Below, in pieces: positions 1 to 8,482 of a DNA stretch of 64,000 nt. The notes beneath the pieces are model-generated. The model saw only the letters and a program-made list of their open reading frames with translations, had not been told where the DNA came from and did not search any database. The stretch is taken from the NCBI RefSeq assembly GCF_020091585.1, contig NZ_CP083582.1, positions 1,364,001-1,428,000 of the forward strand, given 5' to 3'. Each line of letters begins with the position of its first letter. Positions within the stretch are counted from its first letter, which is position 1. Both the position numbers and the translations under genes were made by a program. The stretch is from Kovacikia minuta CCNUW1. GTDB taxonomy: Bacteria > Cyanobacteriota > Cyanobacteriia > Leptolyngbyales > Leptolyngbyaceae.

Positions 1-2
1 TA

Positions 3-389
3 GATGGAGCTAAACGAACTGAAGTACAGGTTATTGGGCAACTGGCAGGCTTCTTTGCTTCAGCAGCACCAGATCTTGAGGTTCTCAGCGAATATAAAAT
101 TCCTTCTGAAGCTTCTGCAATAGCTGATTTTATTATTTCTGATAAAAGTAATCGTGTCGTAATTGAGCTAAAAAGAGCTAGACCTGGGCGGCAGTTAATT
201 GACGCAGGTGTAGCACAGGTGGAGCGATATATGTTTTTAAGCAACATAAAGGCTGCGATCCTTTTTCTATTCTCTGAATTTGGAGGTGAATTAGATATTC
301 AGGAACGTAACGTTTCAAATATTGACGGCAAGATTTTGATCTTGAAGCCTGAAAAGCTACGACCTAACAATTCGGGTGCAGCGGATTGA
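3..389 (+). CDS. PD-(D/E)XK nuclease-like protein, 5' truncated by window edge
   Basis: The open frame enters from the left edge and ends at a TGA inside the first attC site. The visible 128 residues contain an acidic residue in IADFII followed by VVIELKRA, the spacing expected for the D...ExK part of a PD-(D/E)XK nuclease fold, and then an alpha/beta segment (YMFLSNIKAAILFLFSEFG). The family is inferred from this motif only; no close relative is recognised. The gene is the cargo of the first visible cassette. Its last residues (LRPNNSGAAD) are encoded by the attC itself, so the recombination site supplies the C terminus and stop. Confidence 0.6.
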   Translation, partial: DGAKRTEVQVIGQLAGFFASAAPDLEVLSEYKIPSEASAIADFIISDKSNRVVIELKRARPGRQLIDAGVAQVERYMFLSNIKAAILFLFSEFGGELDIQERNVSNIDGKILILKPEKLRPNNSGAAD

Positions 390-451
390 CCGAAGCCGCT
401 TGGGTGAGTTGCAAAGACTCTGGCAACCGCTGACCCGAACCGTTATGCCGC
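361..451 (+). other. attC1 integron recombination site
   Basis: The left box ends CCTAAC and the right box is GTTATGCCGC. The inner arms TTCGGGTGCAGCGG and CCGCTGACCCGAA pair except for one extra G in the left arm, the extrahelical base expected of a folded attC. The last 10 bases are the exact complement of the left box of attC2, which is the rule for two ends of one cassette. It overlaps the end of the preceding nuclease gene. Confidence 0.85.
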
Positions 452-547
452 TTTAGTTCTTGGTGGAGAGAAACCGGAGCTTTACATATCGAGACTTCAA
501 AATTAAGCTAGAGCAGGCTTGTTTGTGAGGTGTTACTTTGGAAGTAG

Positions 548-1255
548 TTGGGAGACAAACATCAAGCTTTGAGAGAAATCTTTATGCTGCCAAGCTCTCC
601 GGAAGATTGGAGTGACAAGAAAGGTTGGGAAGATTACTGGCGAAAAATTTTGGTAGAAGATGAATGGTTGATTAGCAAACGGCTATTACAGGACACTGGA
701 TATTTTGATTCTGTTGATCACTTTAAATCTGAAGGTATTAAAAGTATTCTGTTTTTAGGTTGTGGTATTTCCCAAGCCCCAAAGTTCTTTGCTTTTAGAG
801 GTTTGCAGGCTACAGGTTTAGATATATCAGAGACAGCCATAAATTTTGCCGTAAATTATGTGTTTGAGTATGAAAAATTTTACCAATGGTTTAACTCAAA
901 TACATTCAAAGTAAACAAGCAGGTTTGGCTTGAATTCTGTTCTATATCTAAAAAAGTAAGCTATGAATGTGGAAGCATACTTGATCCAAATGTTGCCAAA
1001 GAAACCTTTGATTTAGTTATAGCTACAAAGATGTTGCAAGGTTATTGTAGAGAACAATCCAAGATACGCGAGGTTTTAGAATGTATAGATCAAAGATTGA
1101 GGTGTAATGGAAAGTTATTGATTTTTACAATCAATGCTCCAAGTGCTAGAGAAATGATTGATAACCAACTGACAGCAATGGGATATAACAAGATTATGCA
1201 GCTATCAGATAGTAAATCAGGTAAGTCCTTCCTGCACATGCTTGCAAGTGCTTAG
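548..1255 (+). CDS. class I SAM-dependent methyltransferase (cassette 2)
   Basis: This 235-residue protein has a Rossmann methyltransferase core: motif I ILFLGCGISQAPKFFA (about 64-80), the acidic loop GLDIS, and FDLVIAT before a helix, then LRCNGKLLIFTIN as motif post-II/III. The substrate cannot be told. The frame can start at TTG 548 (with GGAAG upstream) or at ATG 584, 12 codons in; the latter removes only a short tail. It is the only gene between attC1 and attC2. Codon use is more AT-rich than that of the housekeeping genes on the right, in keeping with transfer. Confidence 0.75.
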   Translation: MGDKHQALREIFMLPSSPEDWSDKKGWEDYWRKILVEDEWLISKRLLQDTGYFDSVDHFKSEGIKSILFLGCGISQAPKFFAFRGLQATGLDISETAINFAVNYVFEYEKFYQWFNSNTFKVNKQVWLEFCSISKKVSYECGSILDPNVAKETFDLVIATKMLQGYCREQSKIREVLECIDQRLRCNGKLLIFTINAPSAREMIDNQLTAMGYNKIMQLSDSKSGKSFLHMLASA

Positions 1256-1275
1256 CTCTTAACTTGGCAGCGATC

Positions 1276-1367
1276 GCGGCATAACAACTCTGGTGCAGCG
1301 GATTTACTCAAGCCGTTTGCCGAGTTGCAGAGGTACTAGCAACCGCTGACCAGAACCGTTAGGTGGC
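1276..1367 (+). other. attC2 integron recombination site
   Basis: The ends are GCGGCATAAC and GTTAGGTGGC. The inner arms TCTGGTGCAGCGG and CCGCTGACCAGA pair with one unpaired G in the left arm. The left box is the exact complement of the right box of attC1, closing cassette 2; the right box is the exact complement of the left box of attC3. The site follows the methyltransferase stop by about 20 bases, the usual position. Confidence 0.87.
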
Positions 1368-1503
1368 TTAGGCTATTGGTGAGGTTATTATTTGAAGCTT
1401 GGTGCTAGAATGCTAGCCAAGTAAAGCAGAATCTTACCTGCCGAGTAATGTTACTTGGTTTCAGTTTTTATAATCACTATAGTTCGATGTTCTTGAGGTC
1501 CCC

Positions 1504-2484
1504 ATGAATCAAAAAGATCGAGCTGATTTTTCAAGCACGGATTCCGATGAACAGGATTTAGACTTTAACGAAGATGATGACGATTTTATTGAGATAGAAG
1601 CTTTTGGTCATCACTTTCTTGCTTTACGGGGTAATGCTGAAGATCTCATCACTTTGGAAAAGGAAGGAGCAATTTATAGCCATTTCTGGGATGAGGCATC
1701 ACAAACTTTTAGGTACTACCGTATCCAGTTTCTTCCAATAGAGATCTTTCAATACGTTGAAGCGCACATTGCCCAGCAACAGTTTTATGATGCTAAAGCC
1801 GATGGTGCCAGCTTCTCTGAGGCACTTGAAGCTATTCAAAATCCAGCGATACAACAAAGGGTAGTTTCCTATGGGAACTATGGTCGAACTGTACTGAGAA
1901 ATGGAGACATTGTAGATATACGAGGTTGTGCTGCAAGCTTTTATCCACCAGAGATGGAAGCTCTTGTCTGCGGACAGCGACCTGATCGTTATGAGTTGCT
2001 ACCAAACCTTAATCAAGTTGATAAAACTAGCCTCCTTATCAAGATAATAGATAATTTCCGTGTTGCTGCTCGGTTATTGGCGGGACGAGGACATAATCGC
2101 CCTGCTTTTGTAATAGAGAATGAATATGATGTACAAGACCTTTTATTTGCTTGCATTCGTTCTGTATTTGATGATGCAAGACCTGAAGAATGGACACCCA
2201 AACATGCTGGTACAGCAAAGAGAGTAGATATTGTTATCCCATCAGCAGAAACTTTAATCGAAACTAAATTTGTCCGAACAAGTTCTCACGCTAAATCTGT
2301 CGTAGATGAAATAAAGATTGATATTGAGAGCTATCATAACCATCTCAATTGCAAAACTCTATTTGTTCTAATTTATGACCCAAAAGTATTAATTGCTGAT
2401 CCAACAGCTATAGAAAATGATTTATCTGGTCATCGAACTAAGGCTAAATCCACTTTCAATGTTCAAGTGATGGTGCGGCGCTAG
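1504..2484 (+). CDS. DpnII/MboI-like PD-(D/E)XK nuclease domain protein (cassette 3)
   Basis: The protein has 326 residues. The N-terminal 180 are acidic and unrecognised (D/E run at 14-33). From about residue 200 the sequence matches the DpnII/MboI-type restriction endonuclease domain: ENEYDVQDLLFACIRSVF, EEWTPKHAG, RVDIVI as the catalytic Asp region, ETLIETKFVR as the ExK pair, and a C-terminal LFVLIYDPKVLI strand. Such domains occur in restriction enzymes and in abortive-infection or signal-linked nucleases. No companion methyltransferase lies in the same cassette, so it is more likely a stand-alone defence nuclease than a classical restriction enzyme. The ATG follows a 130-base leader after attC2. 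Confidence 0.72.
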   Translation: MNQKDRADFSSTDSDEQDLDFNEDDDDFIEIEAFGHHFLALRGNAEDLITLEKEGAIYSHFWDEASQTFRYYRIQFLPIEIFQYVEAHIAQQQFYDAKADGASFSEALEAIQNPAIQQRVVSYGNYGRTVLRNGDIVDIRGCAASFYPPEMEALVCGQRPDRYELLPNLNQVDKTSLLIKIIDNFRVAARLLAGRGHNRPAFVIENEYDVQDLLFACIRSVFDDARPEEWTPKHAGTAKRVDIVIPSAETLIETKFVRTSSHAKSVVDEIKIDIESYHNHLNCKTLFVLIYDPKVLIADPTAIENDLSGHRTKAKSTFNVQVMVRR

Positions 2485-2491
2485 TTTCATC

Positions 2492-2581
2492 GCCACCTAA
2501 CACGTCACGGCAGCGGACGGATGAGACGCTGGTGCTTAGTTCAAGCTTATTTGCCGCCGCTGCGTTTTGCCGTTATGCCGC
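2492..2581 (+). other. attC3 integron recombination site
   Basis: The ends are GCCACCTAAC and GTTATGCCGC. The inner arms are ACGGCAGCGGACGG and CCGCCGCTGCGT, again with one extra G on the left arm. The left box is the exact complement of the attC2 right box, closing cassette 3. The site starts eight bases after the nuclease stop codon. Confidence 0.85.
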
Positions 2582-2631
2582 AAGTCCCTGATAAGGACAA
2601 ATGTTTGAAGACTACCTGTTGGTGTTCAGCA

Positions 2632-3408
2632 TCAGGTGTTACGTCCAGCCATGACTCCACCATCTACGTTCCATGTAGCTCCAGTTACCCAAGAAGCTTG
2701 ATCAGAGAGTAAAAAAGCCACAGTCCCTGCAACATCAATCGGTTTTCCAACCCGCCTAATTGGATGAAAGCTATTAAAGCCTTGTAGCGTTGTGTGAATT
2801 TCCTCTGGTTTGATAAAAGCTCCATAGATAGGCGTTTCCACCACTGCGGGGGCGACAGCATTAACACGAATTTGATAATGTGCCAGTTCCATTGCCAAAT
2901 GCTGTGTGAGAGAATGTAAACCTGCTTTTGCCATTGAGTAAGCAGAAGAGGGTGTAGCCAGAACAGCTTGATGTGCCCACATTGAGCCGATGTTGACAAT
3001 TGCACCACCCTGCCCACGCTGAACCATATTACGGACTGCTTGTTGGGTAGCAAAAAAGGTTCCATGATTGATGTTGAGGTAGCGATCGTAGTCTGCTTCA
3101 GAATGGTCAAGAAAAGTCTTTGGTAGAAAAACGCCAGCAGAATTCACTAGATAATGCACACTCGGTAGCTCATTCGCAATACGCTCTACAAGGCGAGATG
3201 TCTCTTGACGATCGCTGATGTCTGCTTGCCATCCCTGAACGTTACCAAACTGCTCTAGGTAGGATAAGGCTGCCTGAAGCTTTTCAGAGTTGCGTGCAAC
3301 GACAGTTACAGATGTTTCATAGTTTAATAGAATTTCTGCAACAGTCTGTCCAATGCCACTGCTTCCACCAATAACTAATGCTTGCCGATGCTTAAATTCC
3401 TGGTACAT
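2632..3408 (-). CDS. SDR family oxidoreductase (cassette 4)
   Basis: This is a classical short-chain dehydrogenase/reductase of 258 residues: cofactor loop [10 protein letters not shown] near the N terminus, NSAG, catalytic Ser in the IVNIGSM strand, and YSMAK carrying Tyr and Lys. The C terminus [12 protein letters not shown] is typical of the FabG-like group. It probably reduces a carbonyl with NAD(P)H; the substrate is unknown. It is divergent from the HxlR-type regulator at 3560, and both lie between attC3 and attC4, so regulator and enzyme travel as one cassette. The gene runs against the cassette direction, which needs its own promoter in the 150-base divergent gap. Confidence 0.85.
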   Translation of the reverse strand: MYQEFKHRQALVIGGSSGIGQTVAEILLNYETSVTVVARNSEKLQAALSYLEQFGNVQGWQADISDRQETSRLVERIANELPSVHYLVNSAGVFLPKTFLDHSEADYDRYLNINHGTFFATQQAVRNMVQRGQGGAIVNIGSMWAHQAVLATPSSAYSMAKAGLHSLTQHLAMELAHYQIRVNAVAPAVVETPIYGAFIKPEEIHTTLQGFNSFHPIRRVGKPIDVAGTVAFLLSDQASWVTGATWNVDGGVMAGRNT

Positions 3409-3487
3409 GGTTGCGTTTCTATAAAGTTTGGGAGTAACGTGCTTTCAGCAAGCATATTAACCAGGTTGCAATTGGGTTAGGAAGTAT

Positions 3488-3506
3488 GTACCGTCTAGTA
3501 AGGTAG
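3488..3506. promoter_or_regulatory. possible HxlR operator in divergent promoter
   Basis: Between the divergent SDR and HxlR genes lies an interrupted inverted repeat TACC-N9-GGTA. HxlR/DUF24 regulators bind short dyads between themselves and the gene they control, so this is a reasonable candidate. The assignment rests on position and symmetry only. Confidence 0.35.
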
Positions 3507-3559
3507 GCACTTTCAGGTAGAGATTGAGGCAGAATCTAGGAAAAAATTTAGACTAGATC

Positions 3560-3946
3560 ATGAATGGGAAGCAAACCAGAAAAACCACTTCAGCCGCCGC
3601 AATGGTAGAGTACATCGTTGGTTGTAAGTGGTCGATGCAAATTTTGACCCTGATAAATCAGGGAGTCGATCGTCCTGGAGCGATTACACGCTCCGTTGAT
3701 GGACTCACAACAAAAGTTCAAAATGATTGCCTAAGCAAAATGGTTAGCTTTGGCATTCTGGAGAAATTCTCTTACCCAGAGGTTCCACCACGAGTTGAAT
3801 ACAAACTTACTATTTTTGGGCGACGCTTCATTGCGATTTTGGATGCAATTGCAGAGTTGCAGCGTGAGATAGATGTTGGTTGCGGCAGCATAACAACGCC
3901 CATGCACCCGACCGTATCAAGGTTATCTGTAGAGATCGAGAAGTGA
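3560..3946 (+). CDS. HxlR/DUF24-type transcriptional regulator (cassette 4)
   Basis: This 128-residue winged-helix protein has the HxlR pattern: VEYIVGCKWSMQIL, then GAITRSVDGLTTKVQNDCLSKM as the recognition helix, EYKLTIFGRRF as the wing, and a dimer helix ILDAIAELQREID. Cys20 (IVGCKW) is at the place where redox-sensing HxlR members keep a cysteine. It probably controls the divergent SDR. The last 20 or so residues (GSITTPMHPTVSRLSVEIEK) are translated from attC4 rather than from a conserved domain. Confidence 0.8.
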   Translation: MNGKQTRKTTSAAAMVEYIVGCKWSMQILTLINQGVDRPGAITRSVDGLTTKVQNDCLSKMVSFGILEKFSYPEVPPRVEYKLTIFGRRFIAILDAIAELQREIDVGCGSITTPMHPTVSRLSVEIEK

Positions 3947-3978
3947 TCTGCGGCGGGTGATGGGCAACGTTGGACGGC
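3882..3978 (+). other. attC4 integron recombination site
   Basis: The ends are GCATAAC (in GCGGCAGCATAAC) and GTTGGACGGC. The inner arms GCCCATGCACCCG and CGGGTGATGGGC pair except for the extra G on the left arm. The left box matches the complement of the attC3 right box apart from a 3-base insertion. The site overlaps the last codons of the regulator. Confidence 0.82.
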
Positions 3979-3997
3979 TTAATTCCCCAGTTTGGGC

Positions 3998-4038
3998 ATC
4001 CTCTCAGTCATACTTGTATGGGTTAAGGTTGAGAGGAT
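3998..4038. promoter_or_regulatory. inverted repeat upstream of DUF262 gene
   Basis: A 9-base perfect inverted repeat (ATCCTCTCA and TGAGAGGAT) with a 23-base spacer lies about 80 bases upstream of the DUF262 start. It could be an operator or a hairpin in the leader. No known motif is recognised. Confidence 0.3.
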
Positions 4039-4113
4039 AACTCTTAGCAATCCCAGGTTGGGCAAGGCTATGATGAAGCATCACTTGATTAAAATTCGGC
4101 TGAGGAGTTTGAG

Positions 4114-5781
4114 ATGCAGTTGCCAGAACCCCAAACCAAGACATTCCCAAACTTGTTAGGTGCAATCGAGCAAGGGCAAATCAAGATTCCACAGTTTCAA
4201 AGAGACTTCGTATGGACGATGCAGAAGTCGGCTGGTCTTATAGATAGCGTCGTCAAAGGCTATCCGATTGGCACTTTTATTTTTTGGCGTACTAAAGAGC
4301 GTCTGCGTTCTGTCAAGGATATTGGTAAGCAAGTTCTACCGGAACCAGAGCAAGGCGAGTTTGTTGATTATGTTTTAGATGGACAGCAAAGGTTAACAAG
4401 CCTCTTTGCTAGTTTAAGAGGTGTTGTCTTAGCGAGGGAAGATGGTAGAGAAGATGATTTTTCAAAAATTTTTATTGATCTAGAAGCTCAAGAATCAGAT
4501 CAAATTGTCATTACTGATATTGAAGGAAAAGATGAAAAATCGCTGATCAGCGTTTCTAAGCTTCTGACGGGTGGGTTAAAGCTTCTTGTCTCATACCCTG
4601 AGCATTACCATGACAAGCTAGATACCTATAAAAATAGAATTGAGAGTTACCAATATTCAATCATTCAAGTCAAAGATGCACCTATAGAAATAGCCACAGA
4701 GATTTTTACGCGAATCAATGTTGGTGGCAAGCCATTATCCTTGTTTGAGATTATGGTAGCCAAAACTTTTGATCATGAAAAGAAGTTTGACCTAGCAGAG
4801 AAATTCCAGGAATTAGTAGATAATTTGAAGCCTTTTGACTATGAAACAATTTCAGATGCTACCGTCTTGCAAATTGTCTCAATTATTTTGTCAAAAGAGT
4901 GTAAAAGGCAAGTTATTCTTGGACTTGACAAAAGTGATTTCGTAAACACCTGGGATAAAGCAAGGGACTCCATAGAGCGCACTGTAGAATATTTTAAGAA
5001 CTATTACCGAATCCCGGTTTCTCAGTTGCTTCCTTACAACGCTTTAATTGCACCTTTTTCCTATTTCTTTTTCTATCACCCTGATAAGCCAACTGGTGAT
5101 AAGCAAAAGTTTCTAGAAGATTTTTTCTGGAGATGTTCTTTGTCTGGGCGTTACTCATCTGCTGTGGAAAGCAAATTAGCTCAGGATGTGAAAAGAATAG
5201 ATCAAATTCTTGCTGGTGAATTACCTAGTTATGACTGGTCAATTGACACTTCAGATGAATTTATTAAGAATAATGGTTGGTTCAGCGCAGCCAGAAGCTA
5301 TATCAAGGCAATCTTATGCCTATATGCTTATCTTCAACCAAAGTCTTTTAACGATAACTCTATAGTCAATATCAGCAACTACTGGCTAAAACAAGCAAAC
5401 AGCAAGAACTATCATCACTTCTTCCCAAAAGCGCATTTAAGAAAGCAAAATTATGGAGAATTTCGCATTAACCATATTTTGAATATTACGATAGTTGATG
5501 ATTTTCTCAACAAGAGAGAGATTAAAGCGAAAGCACCATCGAAATATATGGCTAAGTTTCGAGATGTAAATCCGAATCTAGAAGCTACTATGAAAACCCA
5601 CCTAATAGAGGACTTAGATACTTTTGGTATTTGGGATGATGACTACGACAAGTTTTTTGATGAGAGGGCAAAAATAGTTAGCCGCGAACTCTCTAAAAGA
5701 GTAATCAAACAAGATATTGATAAGCAGGGACAGTCAAGCATAATCGACGATTTTGAGGAGGAGCTAACAACTGTTGAATAA
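4114..5781 (+). CDS. DUF262 (GmrSD-like) protein with C-terminal HNH-like region
   Basis: This 555-residue protein carries the DUF262 signature: IPQFQRDFVW (about 24-33), the DGQQRLTS nucleotide-binding motif (about 90-97) and FTRINVGGKPLSLFEI. The C-terminal third has NYHHFFPKAHLRK followed by INHILNITIV, resembling the His-Asn nuclease part of GmrSD/DUF1524 proteins. DUF262-HNH proteins act in several phage-defence systems, including type IV restriction of modified DNA. It stands alone in its cassette, so a single-chain system is likely. A weak inverted repeat lies upstream. Confidence 0.8.
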   Translation: MQLPEPQTKTFPNLLGAIEQGQIKIPQFQRDFVWTMQKSAGLIDSVVKGYPIGTFIFWRTKERLRSVKDIGKQVLPEPEQGEFVDYVLDGQQRLTSLFASLRGVVLAREDGREDDFSKIFIDLEAQESDQIVITDIEGKDEKSLISVSKLLTGGLKLLVSYPEHYHDKLDTYKNRIESYQYSIIQVKDAPIEIATEIFTRINVGGKPLSLFEIMVAKTFDHEKKFDLAEKFQELVDNLKPFDYETISDATVLQIVSIILSKECKRQVILGLDKSDFVNTWDKARDSIERTVEYFKNYYRIPVSQLLPYNALIAPFSYFFFYHPDKPTGDKQKFLEDFFWRCSLSGRYSSAVESKLAQDVKRIDQILAGELPSYDWSIDTSDEFIKNNGWFSAARSYIKAILCLYAYLQPKSFNDNSIVNISNYWLKQANSKNYHHFFPKAHLRKQNYGEFRINHILNITIVDDFLNKREIKAKAPSKYMAKFRDVNPNLEATMKTHLIEDLDTFGIWDDDYDKFFDERAKIVSRELSKRVIKQDIDKQGQSSIIDDFEEELTTVE

Positions 5782-5890
5782 CTGTTTCGAGCTCAAAACT
5801 TGATTTGTAATTGAATTAGCAATGAGAAAATCTGTTCAATCAGACTTTCCTGAAAATCAGCCTTATTAAACTAGCATTTTTCTAATAGCC

Positions 5891-6082
5891 ATGCCTCTTA
5901 CTGAATTATTCCCTGTAGTTAGTCAGCTTTCGCATCAGGATAAGCTACGCCTTATTCATTTCCTCTTACTTGCAGTGGCTAAAGAGGAAGGTTACGAACT
6001 ACAACCAACTGAGACTCAAGCTCAAGAAAACTTATTATTGGAACAGTTAGAAGCTACTGAGGCAGTTGTATGGTCGCCTTAG
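5891..6082 (+). CDS. small cyanobacterial protein of unknown function, IS5 element at its 3' end
   Basis: The 63 residues (LSHQDKLRLIHFLLLAVAKEEG, then an acidic tail ending VVWSP) resemble a common family of small cyanobacterial proteins that accompany toxin-like genes; the link to toxin-antitoxin pairs is inference. The IS5-family element inserted at the last codon: with the element the stop is TAG, without it the restored target TTA gives TAA at the same place, so the protein length is unchanged. Relatives usually go on for some residues after WSP. Confidence 0.5.
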   Translation: MPLTELFPVVSQLSHQDKLRLIHFLLLAVAKEEGYELQPTETQAQENLLLEQLEATEAVVWSP

Positions 6083-7016
6083 AAAGTGTTTGTAAATGAT
6101 CGTTAAACAGCTTTTGATTGCCACGTTCGACGATTCTTGGTTAATCGTCGGAGCATTAACCGAATCATGACGACATAGATCATCCCTTCATGATTTTCAG
6201 GCAAGCGTTCATAGTCACGAGTCAAACTGCGAGCATTCTCAAGCCAAGTCCAAGTCCGCTCAACAATCCATCGTTTCGGTTCAAGCTGAAATCCTTTTGT
6301 CTCGTCTGGACGTTGACTAATTTCTAGCTTCACTTGACGATTTTCAAACGCTTGCTCAATCAAGGTTGCCAATGCGCCTCGATAGCCTTTGTCTGCCAAG
6401 ACTTTAGCAATCCGTTCATACATTTCTAAGACCCAGACCAGAACCGCTGGAGCGGCTTTTACATCAGCCGTATTGGCAGCTGTGACATAACACCCTAAAA
6501 CTAATCCCAGCACATCGACTACAATATGACGCTTCCGTCCTTTTATCTGCTTGTTGCCATCAACTCCGTGTTCCTCCCCCCTTTTTGCCCCAGTTTGACG
6601 GACTGGCTGTCAATGATGGCTAAACTGGGTTGAGCCGCTCGTCCTTCACTGATTCGCACTTGCTGTACCAGGGCAATATTAATCTGTTCCCAAATGCCCA
6701 ATCTGACCCATAAGCGGTAATAGCCGTAGACCGTTTGCCAGACTGGAAAGTCGCAAGGTAGATTGCGCCATTTAATCCCATTGTCAGCACGGTAGAAAAT
6801 TGCATTTAAGATGTCCCGTAAGCTGACTTCTCGGTGTTTACCCAGCGACTTGGCAAGCGGCAACAACGGTTCAATCCGTTGCCATTCCTCATCCGTCAGG
6901 TCGCTATCGTAGAAGCGTTCGCTCATTGACTTCGATTAGTTGAGATGAATTTCTTAGGTATGGCTCATTTCATTTCCTAGTGCATCATCTCTTTACATCT
7001 ATTTACAAACAGTCTC
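6082..7016 (-). mobile_element. IS5-family insertion sequence, copy 1 (935 bp)
   Basis: The terminal inverted repeats are GAAAGTGTTTGTAAAT and GAGACTGTTTGTAAAT. The element is flanked by a 3-base duplication TTA at 6079-6081 and 7017-7019, the TNA target of this family. A second copy of the same length (935 bp) lies at 36618-37552 with duplication TGA. It encodes one transposase in two overlapping frames on the minus strand. Confidence 0.92.
6103..6926 (-). CDS. IS5-family transposase, two frames joined by frameshift
   Basis: The first frame (6926 to 6543) has the N-terminal helix-turn-helix segment (LTDEEWQRIEPLLP) and the first catalytic Asp ([10 protein letters not shown]). The second (6513 to 6103) carries [20 protein letters not shown] and the WIVERTWTWLENARSL region with the catalytic Glu. 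The frames meet at A5G6 (CAAAAAGGGGGG); a -1 slip there gives one protein, the usual arrangement in this IS group. The second frame is intact in this copy. Confidence 0.85.
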
Positions 7017-7019
7017 TTA

Positions 7020-7624
7020 AAGGGAAAGGGGAGATCAACTCAAATAAACAAGATAAGGGAGACCTACATTTAGTTATTCAGCATCAGCAAGAAGACGATC
7101 TCAGTTCAGAACGGTTTGGAGCCAACTACTACGCTAAACTACGCGACCTGCTAGCCGCCCAAGACTGGAAAGCCGCCGACCAGGAAACTGCTAAACGCAT
7201 GCTTGAAGTGATGGATCAGCAAGACAGGGTTGTATCAATATTAGACAGTGGGAATGTCGAGAAATTTCCTTGTCTAGATTTACTTAATATTGACAAATTA
7301 TGGGTTAAATATAGCTTCGGAAAGTTTGGGTTTAGCATACAAAAAGAAATCTGGGAAAGTTATGGTAGTCCAACCTCCACAAATAAAGATTGGACAAATT
7401 TTTGCTGTGCTATCGGTTGGCACACTAGAGGAGGTTTTCTAGGAGGTAAATGGTTGTCATGTTCACAACTAACCTTTGATTTAGTAAAAGCCCCGATGGG
7501 ACACCTTCCAAGAGTCTTTGATTCCTGGGGATGGGGGTATGGAACTCTGAACTGGAAATGGGTGTACCTATCTTCTCTTGGGCCAAGACTCACAATCTGT
7601 AACAGACAGGTGATTCGACCGTAG
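7020..7624 (+). CDS. GUN4-domain protein, N terminus lost or uncertain
   Basis: The frame holds a full GUN4 domain: YYAKLRDLLAAQDWKAADQET, then FPCLDLLNIDKLWVKYSFGKFGFSIQK, AIGWHT and APMGHLP. GUN4 proper binds porphyrins and activates Mg-chelatase; in cyanobacteria the domain is also fused to kinases, TIR or caspase-like effectors. The DDLSSER stretch before the domain is typical of those fusions. No start codon lies between the IS5 end and the domain, and restoring the pre-insertion sequence gives only a short extra open frame. It is therefore likely the tail of a larger fused protein, or a remnant. Confidence 0.6.
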
Positions 7625-7702
7625 AAAAGCCTGGTTTCTTCAAGAACCGAGTTTCTCATCAGTTAAGATCTTGGTATGAGACCACTTGCAGCCATCCTAA
7701 CC

Positions 7703-7948
7703 ATGTTTAGTACAATAGTCACTGATGCCGGACAAATTATCCTGCCTGAAGAAATTCGGCAGCATCTCAAGTTGGTGAGCGGCAGTCGAGTAGAGTTCGT
7801 CATTGACGAAAATGGTCAAGTCAAAATCTTTCCCCTCAACGTTGCTGTAGAAACCCTATCTGGCATTCTCCATCGACCCGGTATGCAACGAGTCTCCCTA
7901 GAAGATATGGAAGCAGCTATCTCCGAGGGCGCGAATGATTGGGCTTGA
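7703..7948 (+). CDS. vapB: AbrB/MazE-type (VapB) antitoxin
   Basis: This short protein begins with a SpoVT/AbrB swapped-hairpin DNA-binding domain (STIVTDAGQIILPEEIRQHL...GSRVEFVIDENGQV), followed by a C-terminal toxin-binding tail. The chosen start is ATG 7703, where the domain begins; an ATG 27 bases upstream would add nine residues. It overlaps the PIN toxin gene by 14 bases, the usual type II antitoxin-toxin order. It presumably represses its own operon. Confidence 0.82.
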   Translation: MFSTIVTDAGQIILPEEIRQHLKLVSGSRVEFVIDENGQVKIFPLNVAVETLSGILHRPGMQRVSLEDMEAAISEGANDWA

Positions 7949-8324
7949 TACCAATGTCCTCGTTCGATACCTCACCCGCGACGACGAGCAGCAATGGGAG
8001 CAAGCCGCTACCGTTATTCAGCAGAGTCAGCCTTGCTTCATCACCAACATTGTTCTGTGTGAGTTGGTTTGGGTACTGAGGGGAACAAACTATGGCTTTC
8101 GTAAAGACGAGATCACCAGTGTTCTAGAGACGATGTTGCATAGTGCAGCTTTTGAATTTGAAAGTCGATCGACAGTTGACCAAGCCCTACAGCGGTATAA
8201 GCAGGGCAAAGCTGATTTCTCTGATTATTTGATTGGGGCGGTATCTCGACAGGCAGGTTGCACAGAGACCATAAGCTTCGATGGGAAATTGAAAGGTGAA
8301 CAGGGATTTCAGTGCCTGGAGTAG
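7935..8324 (+). CDS. vapC: VapC-like PIN-domain toxin
   Basis: The 129-residue PIN domain shows the acidic residues of the family: Asp in MIGLDTN, Glu in LCELVW, Asp in KADFSDYLIG and Asp in ISFDGKL. VapC toxins are Mg-dependent RNases that cut tRNA or rRNA. It overlaps the antitoxin and ends four bases before attC5. Toxin-antitoxin cassettes are common in sedentary integrons and are thought to stabilise arrays. Confidence 0.85.
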   Translation: MIGLDTNVLVRYLTRDDEQQWEQAATVIQQSQPCFITNIVLCELVWVLRGTNYGFRKDEITSVLETMLHSAAFEFESRSTVDQALQRYKQGKADFSDYLIGAVSRQAGCTETISFDGKLKGEQGFQCLE

Positions 8325-8328
8325 CGAA

Positions 8329-8420
8329 GCCAGCTAACACTGCGTGGCAGCGGACGGATAAAAGTTACTGGTACTGAGTTAGAGGTTATCTGTCGCCGCT
8401 GCACTTCACCGTTAGCTGGC
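8329..8420 (+). other. attC5 integron recombination site
   Basis: The ends are GCCAGCTAAC and GTTAGCTGGC. The inner arms GTGGCAGCGGACGG and CCGCCGCTGCAC pair with the extra G on the left. The left box does not complement the attC4 right box (GTTGGACGGC), so at least one cassette border between 3979 and 8328 has been lost. The right box matches the core of attC6. Confidence 0.85.
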
Positions 8421-8482
8421 TAAGTTATCGGTAGGAACGTGATCGAAAAGTGGACTGTGGGATACAAGGTTAAATTGCTTTC

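Noticed and set aside
2521-2712. 63-codon frame on the plus strand
   Set aside because: It lies in attC3 and on the opposite strand of the SDR gene; no domain or ribosome-binding site.
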